Shown here: in pieces, positions 55,871 to 64,000 of the stretch
Numbering within the stretch: position 1 is the stretch's first letter
Layout: each line of letters begins with the position of its first letter
Source of the DNA: Alphaproteobacteria bacterium
GTDB lineage: Bacteria > Pseudomonadota > Alphaproteobacteria > UBA8366
Assembly (NCBI GenBank): GCA_028281325.1
Contig: JANQKC010000014.1
Location: forward strand, 140,872-204,871
Direction: 5' to 3'
Length of the DNA stretch: 64,000 bases
The notes under the pieces: model-generated
Told to the model about the DNA's origin: nothing
What the model saw: only the letters and a program-made list of their open reading frames with translations
Databases searched by the model: none
Position numbers and translations under genes: made by a program

Positions 55871-56629
55871 ATGCCGACCGCCGATCCGAAATCCGCACCG
55901 CAACTATCCGTCCCGGCATACGACTACGCCCTGTTCGGCGAGGTCGAAGAACGCCCCCTCGACTCGATTCAACAGATCATCGGCCGGCAAACGACCGCGA
56001 GTTGGCGGACCGTGCCGCATGTTACCCACCATGACGAGGCCGACGTGACCGACCTCGACGAGCTGCGTCAGCAACGCGCCACCACCGCCGGATCAGACGC
56101 CCCGCCGCCGACCGTCCTGGCCTTCGTCATAAAGGCATGCATCGCGGCCTTGAAGGAGTTCCCGGACGTCAATTCGTCGCTCGACAGTTCCGGCCAAAAC
56201 CTGTTCGTGAAGCGCTACTACAATATCGGCGTGGCGGTCGACACGCCGGCGGGGCTCATCGTGCCGGTGTTGAAGAACGCCGACACGCTGAGCCTTCCGG
56301 AGATCGCCGCGGCGACAGCCGGTCTCGCCGAGAAAGCGCACAGCGGCAAGCTGAGCCTCGCCGACGTGGAGGGTGGGACATTTACCGTCACGAGCCTGGG
56401 AAAGATCGGCGGCACGGCCTTCACGCCGATTATCAACGCCCCCGAGGTCGCGATCATGGGCGTCTCGCGCGCCCGGCGGAAACCGGTCGACCACAACGGC
56501 GACATCGCCCTGCGCCGCATTTTGCCGTTGTCCCTGTCCTACGACCACCGGGTGATCGACGGCGCGAAGGCGGCCCGATTCATGGGTTTCATCCGGGACC
56601 GGCTGCAGGACCCTGCAACACTCGTGTGA
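55871..56629 (+). CDS. E2 acyltransferase catalytic domain without lipoyl domain
   Basis: A 252-residue 2-oxoacid dehydrogenase acyltransferase: an N-terminal linker of about 25 residues, then the CAT-like catalytic domain with FVKRYYNIGVAVDTPAGLIVPV and the active-site SYDHRVIDGA (His and Asp). The lipoyl domain and a clear peripheral-subunit-binding domain are missing, unlike typical E2 (about 400 residues). The lipoyl domain is encoded separately upstream. No E3 gene lies in the window, so a housekeeping dihydrolipoamide dehydrogenase would be shared. Confidence 0.88.
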   Translation: MPTADPKSAPQLSVPAYDYALFGEVEERPLDSIQQIIGRQTTASWRTVPHVTHHDEADVTDLDELRQQRATTAGSDAPPPTVLAFVIKACIAALKEFPDVNSSLDSSGQNLFVKRYYNIGVAVDTPAGLIVPVLKNADTLSLPEIAAATAGLAEKAHSGKLSLADVEGGTFTVTSLGKIGGTAFTPIINAPEVAIMGVSRARRKPVDHNGDIALRRILPLSLSYDHRVIDGAKAARFMGFIRDRLQDPATLV

Positions 56630-56658
56630 ACGGTCCATTCCAACCGACTGACCTACGG
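56628..56658 (-). repeat. Degenerate tRNA 5'-half fragment
   Basis: Thirty-one bases that match 63201-63231 at 26 positions in the same orientation. The matching stretch is nucleotides 5-35 of the intact tRNA(CAU) (end of the acceptor arm, D arm, 5' anticodon stem and into the anticodon). The rest of a tRNA cannot be built around it. It starts at the stop codon of the E2 gene. Together with the intact tRNA it brackets 6.5 kb containing a recombinase remnant. Confidence 0.6.
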
Positions 56659-56767
56659 TTCCAGCGGAGCCGGCATAACGTCACGTCGTATACCTGCGGG
56701 AACGGCGCGCGGAATGCCTTGGACAGAGAACTTGCGCGGTTCATTTTGCATCGGCTCAACGGGACGC

Positions 56768-58423
56768 TTACTTAAGGTTCGCTGATTCGCCGGGTGGCTG
56801 CGCGGGCGCTTCGGTGGCGTCCGGGGCCAGAAAATGCGTCACGACCGGCACGCCATCGCCGATATGAAAGGCGAGGATCTTCTCCTGGATTGCGCGGTCG
56901 GCCTCGGTGACGCGCTCATGATGACGCAGGTGGGCAAGCCAGGACTCCTCGGTAAAATACTCAAGGTACCGACCGGGCTGGGCGACATCCTCGAACAGGC
57001 CCCAAGCATAGGCGCCCTCGCGCCGCCGCGCGGCCTTGAGATCTTCCATGGCGGCGAGGAAGGCGGCAGCCGTCTCGGGATCGATCCGATAGTCGACGGT
57101 GACCATGACCGGGCCGCGGTCCGGCTCCACCTCGCCGGCGACGACGGGTTCCGGCCAATGCGAGGACGGCGAGAGGTCGAGTTCGGCGCCTTGCTGCAAT
57201 TTGGCGGGCCACGAAACCAGCGCCCCGACGACGGCGCCGCTCGCGGCAAGGAGCAGCGTCGTCGGGATTCCGAGCATCGTCGCCGCCTGCCCCCAAAGAA
57301 TACTGCCGAACGTCATCGCGCCGAAAAACACCGTGATGAAGATCGACAGGCCGCGGGCGCGCACCCAGTCCGGCAGCGCGACTTGCGCCGAAACGTTTAA
57401 ACTGGACAACACGGTGATCCAGGACGCGCCGGCGACGAGGCAGGCAACCACCGCGACCTCCGGATGCTTGGTAAGCGCGAAGGCAACGAGAACCAGCGCG
57501 GTGCCCGCCGTACCCGCGGCCACCAGCGCGTCCGCGCCAAGCCGTTTCTTGAGCATCGGCAGAAACAGCGCGCCGCCGACCGCACCGACGCCGACGGTGC
57601 CCAGCATGACGCCATACAGTTCGGGGCCGCCGCCAAGTTCCTGCCGGGCGATCAGCGGCAACAAAGCCCAATAGGCGCTGGCGAACAGGAAAAAGGCCAG
57701 CGCCCGGGCGAGCGTCGACCGCAGCGGCCCGCTCGCCCGGGCATAGCGCACCCCGGCGCAGACGGCGCTCCAAAAGCGTTCGGCGGGAAGATGACTCTCC
57801 TTCTTCGGCGGCGGCCGCCACCAAAGCAGCGCGGCGATCACGATGAGGAAGCTCAGCGCGTTCAAAAGATAAGGCCAGGCAATGCCGACGCTGGCGATAA
57901 CCAGCCCGGCAAGCGCGGGGCCGATCGCGCGGCTGATATTGATCCCGACGCTGTTCAGCGCAACGGCCGGCTGCAACTCGGAACGCGGCACGAGCTGCGG
58001 GACGATGGCTTGCCACGCCGGCGCGACGAAGGCGGCCCCGGCGCCGGATAGAAAGGTGAAGGCCAGCAGGATCCAAGCGCTGACGAGGCCGAACAACACC
58101 AGCAAGCCGAGCGATAGCGTGGAGACCGCGAGGATCGCCATTACCGCGATGAGCAAACGGCGGCGATCGACCAGGTCGGCAAAAGCCCCCGCCGGCAATG
58201 CGAACAGAAAGACGGGCAAGGTCGTCGCGGCCTGCACCAGCGCCACCATCAAAGGCGACGGCGACAAAGACGTCATGAGCCAACCGGAGGCGACATCATG
58301 CATCCATGTCCCGACATTCGAGATAACCGTCGCCGTCCAAAGGACCGCAAACGCGATGCGGCCGAAGGGCGCCCATGCCGAGGCTTGGTCTTTCGATGCT
58401 GCTTGATCGGTCACCTCGGACAT
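56768..58423 (-). CDS. MFS exporter (EntS-like MFS_3) with C-terminal ABM-like domain
   Basis: A 551-residue protein with 12 membrane helices in the N-terminal 420 residues and the MFS motif in the cytoplasmic loop (GAFADLVDRRRLL). A soluble ferredoxin-like domain follows (VMVTVDYRIDPE, FLAAMEDLKAARR, HLRHHERVT), as is usual for this MFS_3 subgroup. It probably exports a small molecule. AGGAGGT precedes the ATG at 58423. Confidence 0.88.
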   Translation of the reverse strand: MSEVTDQAASKDQASAWAPFGRIAFAVLWTATVISNVGTWMHDVASGWLMTSLSPSPLMVALVQAATTLPVFLFALPAGAFADLVDRRRLLIAVMAILAVSTLSLGLLVLFGLVSAWILLAFTFLSGAGAAFVAPAWQAIVPQLVPRSELQPAVALNSVGINISRAIGPALAGLVIASVGIAWPYLLNALSFLIVIAALLWWRPPPKKESHLPAERFWSAVCAGVRYARASGPLRSTLARALAFFLFASAYWALLPLIARQELGGGPELYGVMLGTVGVGAVGGALFLPMLKKRLGADALVAAGTAGTALVLVAFALTKHPEVAVVACLVAGASWITVLSSLNVSAQVALPDWVRARGLSIFITVFFGAMTFGSILWGQAATMLGIPTTLLLAASGAVVGALVSWPAKLQQGAELDLSPSSHWPEPVVAGEVEPDRGPVMVTVDYRIDPETAAAFLAAMEDLKAARRREGAYAWGLFEDVAQPGRYLEYFTEESWLAHLRHHERVTEADRAIQEKILAFHIGDGVPVVTHFLAPDATEAPAQPPGESANLK

Positions 58424-58600
58424 CCGGTACCTCCTGATCAACCGGTGCGGCGATTAAGCGGACGGCTCATGCGTCAGCCGCCGCGCCATCACACCGCAAA
58501 GCACGAACACCCTAAGGCGCCCTAGAACGACTTCAGGTCCCGCACGGGAATTGGATTATTCCACGCAATGCTATGATTGTGGCCATGAATACCCCATGTG

Positions 58601-58822
58601 TTAGCGCAACCGTCGTGACAACTCTGCGCGAATTGCGATGCCGCCGCGCCGGCGACCGCCCGGTTGGCCGGGCTCGCCATAGAGCGTCAACCCGCCGAGC
58701 GTATTGCCGGTGGTCAACCAGTACAAGCCAACCCACGGATCGCAGGAGGCCACCCACGTCGCATCCGTCCCGCCCCCGACCGGTACGTCCATCGCCAGCA
58801 TCTTGGCGATCGGCGGCGTCGC
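58601..58822 (-). pseudogene. Remnant of a YtcJ-like amidohydrolase
   Basis: Directly after, and in frame with, the isochorismatase-type gene's TAG, translation reads ATPPIAKMLAMDVPVGGGTD followed by ATWVASCDPWVGLYWLTTGN, about 50 residues closely resembling the late active-site region of YtcJ-type metal-dependent amidohydrolases (PVGxGTDATRVASYxPW). The preceding roughly 400 residues and the C-terminus are absent. It is a deletion scar of a full gene that once adjoined the hydrolase. The 58424-58600 segment beyond it holds nothing recognisable. Confidence 0.6.
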
Positions 58823-59500
58823 CTAGCCCGCCGCGACGGGATCGAGGCGCGGTCCGTGCTGCACGCGTTCCTCCGCCTTGTGCACCATGGTGTAGGCGTA
58901 ATCGACGCCCATGCCGTAGGCGCCGGAATGCTCCTTCACGATGCCGATGACCGCGTCGTAGGTGTCCCGGCGCGCCCAATCGCGCTGCCATTCGAGGAGA
59001 ACCTGTTGCCAGGTCACCGGCACGACGCCCGCTTGGATCATGCGTTGCATCGAATACTCGTGGGCGTCCTTGGTCGTGCCGCCCGACGCATCGGCCACCA
59101 TGAAAATCCTGTAGCCGCCTTCGGCCATCGCCGAAAAGGCGAAGGAGTTGTTGCAGACTTCCGTCCATAGACCGGAAACCACGACATTCTTCTGGCCGTT
59201 CTCGGCAAGCACGTCGCGAACCTTCTGGTCATCCCAGGAGTTCATCGAGGTGCGCTCCAACAGGGGATGCTCCGGGAAAACAGCCAGGAGTTCCGGATAG
59301 GTGTGGCCCGAGAAGCTATCCGTTTCCACGGTGGTGATCGTCGTCGGGATGTCGAAGACCTTGGCGGATTTCGCGAGCGCGACAACATTGTTCTTCAGGG
59401 TTTGACGGTCCATCGACTGCACGCCGAACGCCATCTGCGGCTGGTGGTCGATGAAAATAAGCTGACAGTTGGTCGGGGTCAGCAGCTCGGGCTCGATCAT
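58823..59500 (-). CDS. Isochorismatase-family (YcaC-like) cysteine hydrolase
   Basis: A 225-residue hydrolase. The triad is visible as Asp in IFIDHQPQM, Lys/His region and Cys in VVSGLWTEVCNNSFAFSAM. YcaC-type members act on amides or similar small substrates; substrate unknown. ATG at 59500 has GGAGGAG six bases upstream, while the in-frame ATG two codons earlier touches that site directly. It is divergent from an AraC regulator that probably controls it. Confidence 0.87.
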   Translation of the reverse strand: MIEPELLTPTNCQLIFIDHQPQMAFGVQSMDRQTLKNNVVALAKSAKVFDIPTTITTVETDSFSGHTYPELLAVFPEHPLLERTSMNSWDDQKVRDVLAENGQKNVVVSGLWTEVCNNSFAFSAMAEGGYRIFMVADASGGTTKDAHEYSMQRMIQAGVVPVTWQQVLLEWQRDWARRDTYDAVIGIVKEHSGAYGMGVDYAYTMVHKAEERVQHGPRLDPVAAG

Positions 59501-59719
59501 CAACATCTCCTCCGTTTTCCTCTCTATACGGCCAGCGTTTCGTGGCCATCGATATCGTGCCGGTGTTTTGCGACGCGACAGTAGGTAGGAAGCGGACACC
59601 CCGCCGTCTTGCATTGTTTTGCTGTGCCCTATTGCACGATCTTGCTGTCGGGAAAGGATGGGATATCTAATCCGGTGGCCCTAAGATCGGTGGTGGCGCA
59701 ATTCGGGAGATGATGGGGA

Positions 59720-60610
59720 ATGGGCGTACATGCCTTCGACACCGAGCCAGACCATTGCGACGTGTATCGGTCGCTGGTCGGCCCCGCGGTTCCGCCCTTG
59801 CTCGGGCTGGACGACCGATGGAACATGCCGGTCGCCCTTCACAAGCGCGACCTGGGCGGCGGCATGGAATTCAGAGGGGTGAACCATTATGTGATGACCT
59901 ATCACATCGGCGGGTCCCGGGCGCAGCGGGACGAAATGCGCGGCGCTCCAACGGCCGTACAGGGCGCGTTATCGCTGCAACAGCCAGAGAGCGGCGGTCG
60001 GTTTTCTTCTTCGGGCGTCGTCGAATACGGGCATTTCTATTTCAAGCAAAGCCTGATCTGCGAAGTCGCCGACGAACTGGACTTGGCGCATGTCGCGGAA
60101 CCGGAGGATTTCTTCGCCGTCACCGATCCCGTATGGAGCCGGGACGCCGAATCCTATCTGTTCCGCGCCGCAAACCGCGACGACCCGCCGACGGCGATCG
60201 AGATGGACCAACGGTCCTATCTGTTGGTGCTGAGTTTGCTCCGCAACATTCAGAAGCGGGACCGGCTGATCGCATCCGAGTTGCGCGAAACCGGCCGAGC
60301 CGACCTGCGGCGGGTGTTGACCGAAATCGAGGAGCGATTGGGCGAGACGCTCAGACTGAGCGACCTGGCCCGGTTCCTGGACATGAGCCCGTTTCACTTC
60401 GCCCGCGTCTTCAAGGACCAAATCGGCGAACCGCCGGCCGCCTATCTGCGCCGCCGACGGACGGAGCGGGCCGTCGAAATGATCCGAACGAGCAACCTCC
60501 CCTTCGCCGAAATCGCCTTCCGTGTCGGCTTCTCCAGCCAGTCGCACATGAACCGAAGCATCAAGGCGATCACGGGAAAGACGCCGTCCGAGCTTAGGGA
60601 TGAGCGATGA
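59720..60610 (+). CDS. AraC-family transcriptional regulator
   Basis: A 296-residue regulator: an N-terminal effector-binding domain of about 180 residues and a C-terminal pair of helix-turn-helix motifs (LRLSDLARFLDMSPFHFARVFK and FAEIAFRVGFSSQSHMNRSIK). The gene is divergent from the isochorismatase-type hydrolase with about 220 bases between, the classic layout for local control. The effector is unknown. Confidence 0.9.
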   Translation: MGVHAFDTEPDHCDVYRSLVGPAVPPLLGLDDRWNMPVALHKRDLGGGMEFRGVNHYVMTYHIGGSRAQRDEMRGAPTAVQGALSLQQPESGGRFSSSGVVEYGHFYFKQSLICEVADELDLAHVAEPEDFFAVTDPVWSRDAESYLFRAANRDDPPTAIEMDQRSYLLVLSLLRNIQKRDRLIASELRETGRADLRRVLTEIEERLGETLRLSDLARFLDMSPFHFARVFKDQIGEPPAAYLRRRRTERAVEMIRTSNLPFAEIAFRVGFSSQSHMNRSIKAITGKTPSELRDER

Positions 60611-60680
60611 TCCGTTGAACAGCTGATCCGACAGAAAGACCTTCGACCAGACCTCGTTCGGCGCCGATGGTAGACGGTGA

Positions 60681-60800
60681 ACCCTGCTGACCCGCTTCGC
60701 ACGCTGTTGCGCCCAAGCAGGTGACGGCCTCCGAGACATCCAACGAATCGCGGGCTCCGCCGGTCTCGGCACGACCGAACGTTACATGGAGCGAGCCTAA
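60681..60800 (+). pseudogene. C-terminal remnant of a tyrosine recombinase (integrase)
   Basis: A 39-residue stretch ending at TAA 60798-60800 reads RFARCCAQAGDGLRDIQRIA followed by GSAGLGTTERYMERA. This matches the last motif of phage-type integrases: Leu-Arg-Asp-Ile-Gln, a G-H-x-x-x-x-T-T-x-x-Y block with the nucleophile Tyr. The conserved LGH is AGS here, and the frame is closed by a TGA just upstream, so it is a relic. It supports a past integration event in this region. Confidence 0.6.
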
Positions 60801-60888
60801 AAGCGCACACGCAACTTGTTGTGCCCGTCTGACGCCTATCTATGGCAGTTCGCGATTTAGCTCGAAGGCTGATGCAAATTGTATTTCA

Positions 60889-62718
60889 CTAGCGTTTCGC
60901 GACCGCACCACTGGGCATTATTTTTAGGGCCTCATCAATTGCGACTGCAAAATTTATGTTTTCTGCATCGCGCAGCTTGAACGTTGTAATCCCAATAAGC
61001 CGCCCTTGTTCATCAATCAATGCACCGCCGGACGACCCTGATGAAATTGGTGCAGTCGTCTGAATGTAGGCTACACCGTCGCGTTCGCGGAGACCCGAAA
61101 TTCTTCCATCACTAAAACTGTTTTGCAATCCGCTTGGAGACCCGATGGCGAAAACCTTTTCTCCAACCTTTAGATCACTGAACGAACGCGTCTCTGGTAT
61201 TGGACGCAATTTGTTGCTTGTTGAGAGAAAGCAGACATCCTTCTTCGCATCCCCGATGGAGCGAGAAAAGTAGACAATTTTTTCACCCACTTTGGTTGCA
61301 ATAACCGCGCTTTTCGAAATGACATGACAATTTGTCACCAAAACCGATTCGGTTAAGGCAACTGCAGAGCCTTGGCTAACCGCGTCTTTGTTTTCGGCGG
61401 CGATAATGCGGAATATTGACGGAGAGAGGTTCGCGAATAGTTCGACAGCAGACGGCGTTTTGGCGGGCACTGACTTCACAGGTTCCGAGGCCTTGGCCCG
61501 CTTGGGTATCGTGACCTTACCGGCCTTTTTGGCCTGTTTATTGTCGCCGTCGTTATAAACATAAGAAAAATGTTCGAAAAGTCGTGTCCGCGCAGCCGTT
61601 AATCCCAGTCTTGCTGCTGCGATATAATAAGTTTTCGCGCGCCCGCGATCCTTTTGAACGCCAACGCCTTTCCTGTATAGATCCCCCAAATTCGCCAATG
61701 CCGGCGCACTATTGCGTTCCGCCGCTTTTTTAAAATGATACACTGCTTTGAGGGGATTTTTCTCGCGCCCCTTATCCACCGGATACAACATCAAAATCCC
61801 GAGTTGATTGTAGGCTTCGGCCGATCCCTGAGTGGCGGCTTTTGTAAGCCATCTCTCTGCGTCGGCATCACTACCTGGTACAATTTTGCCGTTGAGGTAT
61901 AGGCGGCCCAACTCTAATTGGGCTCGTGGGTCGCCATTACGCGCTGCTTCGTATGTCCAAGCGGCGTATCGGCGGCTATCTGTGGCAACGCCAATTCCAT
62001 CCTTATACATCGAAGCAACGTTAGCCTGCGCCTCGGCATTTCCTCTCCGCGCATGCCAATTAAAAATACGGAAGGCACCATTAGCGTCACCGCTCTTAAA
62101 GAGGTCATAGCCGCGCTCCATGCCGGCCGGAGCCTCCGCGTTTGATGCAAGTGTGAACTCTTCGCGGTGCTGATGAATAAAGATATTCGGCTGACGATTG
62201 AGCTTCTCAATGTAAGGATTTGCCGCTTCGTAGCCGTCCGATGCTGCGGCGTTATACCACTTCCATGCCTCAAATTGGTCCGACGCTATGACCCCGCTCA
62301 CCCCCATCGCATAGATGCGACCAAGTTCAAGTTGGGCAAAGTTACGCCACGATTTAGCTTCACCCGCAGCAACGACTTTATATAGCTTTATCGCTTCGCT
62401 TGGATTCTCGTTCGTTCCTATGCCCTTCATGTACATCTGGGCAAGCCTATAGCGAGCTGCCATTTTTTCCTTTTCAGGATAAAGCGAATCACTGACCACT
62501 GATTGATAGCGGTTGAATGCTTCGTGATATCTTCCGGCTTCGTCGAGATCGCTTGCAGCGACGTAATTTACGTCGCCAATCGTACGACAACTGGAGAGAG
62601 CGACAACGAAGACAAGAACGAGCAAGACGGAGAAACGTGGTGTGGAGATTTTCTTATCAGCAATCCATGTCGGTCGCCGAGCCAAGTTCCTTCGAGAAAA
62701 ATACGTAAAAGCGATCAA
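60889..62718 (-). CDS. Sel1-repeat/trypsin-like serine protease lipoprotein
   Basis: A 609-residue protein with a lipoprotein signal (hydrophobic 30-40, lipobox LSSC with Cys44), Sel1-like repeats (about 85-400: RYRLAQMYMKGIG, AQLELGRLYLNG, ALANLGDLYRKGVG) and a C-terminal trypsin-like protease domain with His in TNCHVI, Asp in DVCFLS and Ser in SSGSSGGAL. It would act at the outer or inner membrane facing the periplasm. TTG start at 62718 behind GGTGGAGGGGAG. Codon use is markedly AT-richer than elsewhere in the window, indicating transfer. No partner genes are adjacent. Confidence 0.82.
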   Translation of the reverse strand: MIAFTYFSRRNLARRPTWIADKKISTPRFSVLLVLVFVVALSSCRTIGDVNYVAASDLDEAGRYHEAFNRYQSVVSDSLYPEKEKMAARYRLAQMYMKGIGTNENPSEAIKLYKVVAAGEAKSWRNFAQLELGRIYAMGVSGVIASDQFEAWKWYNAAASDGYEAANPYIEKLNRQPNIFIHQHREEFTLASNAEAPAGMERGYDLFKSGDANGAFRIFNWHARRGNAEAQANVASMYKDGIGVATDSRRYAAWTYEAARNGDPRAQLELGRLYLNGKIVPGSDADAERWLTKAATQGSAEAYNQLGILMLYPVDKGREKNPLKAVYHFKKAAERNSAPALANLGDLYRKGVGVQKDRGRAKTYYIAAARLGLTAARTRLFEHFSYVYNDGDNKQAKKAGKVTIPKRAKASEPVKSVPAKTPSAVELFANLSPSIFRIIAAENKDAVSQGSAVALTESVLVTNCHVISKSAVIATKVGEKIVYFSRSIGDAKKDVCFLSTSNKLRPIPETRSFSDLKVGEKVFAIGSPSGLQNSFSDGRISGLRERDGVAYIQTTAPISSGSSGGALIDEQGRLIGITTFKLRDAENINFAVAIDEALKIMPSGAVAKR

Positions 62719-62758
62719 CGCTCCCCTCCACCCTGACGCTCACTTCTTAGTGGCATTG

Positions 62759-62775
62759 GTGAACTATAAGTTCAC
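62759..62775. promoter_or_regulatory. Perfect 17-bp palindrome upstream of the protease gene
   Basis: GTGAACT-ATA-AGTTCAC is an exact 7+3+7 inverted repeat, 41 bases upstream of the protease start codon. Size and symmetry fit a dimeric repressor site at or near the promoter. No regulator gene is adjacent. Confidence 0.5.
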
Positions 62776-63158
62776 GGAATCCATAAAGCTTTAGTTTAAA
62801 ACGGATAACCAAGTCTCCACTGATCTGCAGCGCATTGATATTATCTGGTCAACGTTGATCATAAACGATTGGAGCGTGAACATCGCAAAGTTTCACCATC
62901 CAATATCAGTCTTTCGCCCCCGCGATTAGCAACAGGGGGATCAGAAATGCATGCTAACTTTTGGTAGAAAAAAGGAGCGCATCACCAGACAGGCCCTCTT
63001 TCCCGCGGCTGCACATGCTGAGCAAAAACGCAACCGAGGCGAAGACATCAAGGCCTTGCCGCGCTTACACAGACTTCGACGAGAAGGCCGCTCCGGTTGG
63101 CGGACTCGCAACGGGGCCGTCATTTAGGTCTGTAGATTTGCCCCGTTTTGTAAAGGTC
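62776..63158. other. AT-rich gap between protease gene and tRNA, no gene seen
   Basis: With the palindrome region this makes about 440 bases without a supported gene. The left part is AT-rich like the protease gene; GC content rises again towards the tRNA. No direct repeat of the tRNA 3' end is visible here. Confidence 0.45.
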
Positions 63159-63235
63159 TGGTGGGCCCGGCAGGACTCGAACCTGCGACATGACCGTTAT
63201 GAGCGGTCCGTTCTAACCAACTGAACTACGGGCCC
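63159..63235 (-). tRNA. tRNA with CAU anticodon (Ile2 or elongator Met)
   Basis: Read on the minus strand: acceptor GGGCCCG paired with CGGGCCC, D arm GTTCAGTTGGTTAGAAC, anticodon stem GACCG/CGGTC with loop CTCATAA (anticodon CAT), T arm GCAGGTTCGAGTCCTGC, discriminator A and an encoded CCA (63159-63161). It is not the initiator, because the anticodon stem lacks three G-C pairs. The choice between lysidine-modified Ile2 and elongator Met needs tRNA models. It lies on the same strand as and downstream of rpoD. Confidence 0.92.
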
Positions 63236-63297
63236 ATCCGGGCCGGCCTGTCTGTCACGCGATCAGCGGGCCGGCGGGACGTGCGGTTGCTGTCTGC

Positions 63298-63335
63298 AAA
63301 AAAGCACGGGGCCCGTTGTAGCGCAACGGGCCCCG
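63298..63335 (-). terminator. Rho-independent terminator of rpoD
   Basis: On the minus strand a 12-bp, nearly all G-C stem (CGGGGCCCGTTG at 63307-63318 against CAACGGGCCCCG at 63324-63335, 5-nt loop) is followed closely by a run of six T (complement of 63298-63303). It lies about 48 bases past the rpoD stop. Confidence 0.92.
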
Positions 63336-63382
63336 GTTCAGAAACCGTAATCTCGGGTGTCCCCGATTAAATGTACCGGCTT

Positions 63383-64000
<618 letters not shown>

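Noticed and set aside
58823..58825. TAG between hydrolase and amidohydrolase remnant as a recoded (pyrrolysine or read-through) codon
   Set aside because: The hydrolase is full length at the TAG, and the following piece lacks most of its domain, so a deletion junction explains it better.
62776..63158. Attachment-site repeat of the tRNA 3' end
   Set aside because: No repeat of the T-arm/acceptor 3' sequence is visible to the left of the tRNA; only the 5'-half fragment at 56628-56658 was found.

Overview
The window is a GC-rich bacterial chromosome segment, most likely from an alphaproteobacterium of the Rhodospirillales type. This is inferred from a CrbS-type sensor beside a ScfR-family XRE regulator, a DUF6460 protein, a PlcP/Agt lipid-remodelling pair, CaiB/BaiF, AtuA and nitrile hydratase catabolic genes, and the primary sigma factor at the right edge. 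Almost all sequence is coding; genes are short operons on both strands.

Left part (1-13.6 kb): ettA, then a minus-strand signalling operon (single-domain response regulator, small membrane protein, CrbS-like Na+/solute symporter-histidine kinase, CBS/DUF294 nucleotidyltransferase, membrane PAS-DEDDh exonuclease). Next come a 28-residue membrane microprotein with its own terminator, and an XRE/ScfR regulator that carries a HisKA-like segment in which the phospho-acceptor His is Tyr. The regulator is divergent from a sodium:solute symporter gene. Together this looks like a short-chain-carboxylate sensing and uptake locus.

Middle part (13.6-35.6 kb): envelope genes (class A PBP, WHy lipoprotein, GT39-like glycosyltransferase), a diacylglycerol kinase-like gene with a 14-codon leader ORF, the plcP-agt pair, two paralogous amidases, an IorAB-type molybdenum hydroxylase, a TPR-KpsC-like glycosyltransferase fusion, a hot-dog dehydratase with a CaiB CoA-transferase, and a glutathione transferase whose catalytic Cys position is an in-frame UGA. 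That UGA is followed by a hairpin that fits the bacterial SECIS description, so this is a candidate selenoprotein and the most interesting single observation.

Right-middle part (35.6-56.7 kb): decayed fragments (Old Yellow Enzyme, McrC-like), SDR, TauE/SafE exporter, rsgA, RidA, an opine dehydrogenase, a cobalt-type nitrile hydratase with its activator, a TupA-like ATP-grasp, DUF4387-AtuA, a pentapeptide-repeat protein, an RRM protein, MAPEG, tartrate dehydrogenase, a lower-GC FAD-SLDH/GMC dehydrogenase pair, and a 2-oxoacid dehydrogenase operon whose E2 is split into separate lipoyl and catalytic genes around a DUF6506 gene.

Right end (56.6-64 kb): a probable decayed island. A degenerate fragment of a tRNA 5' half lies just after the E2 gene and matches the intact tRNA(CAU) near 63.2 kb. 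Between them lie an MFS exporter, an amidohydrolase remnant, an isochorismatase-type hydrolase, an AraC regulator, a tyrosine-recombinase C-terminal remnant and an AT-rich Sel1-repeat/trypsin-like lipoprotein. After the tRNA come a strong terminator and the 3' part of rpoD.
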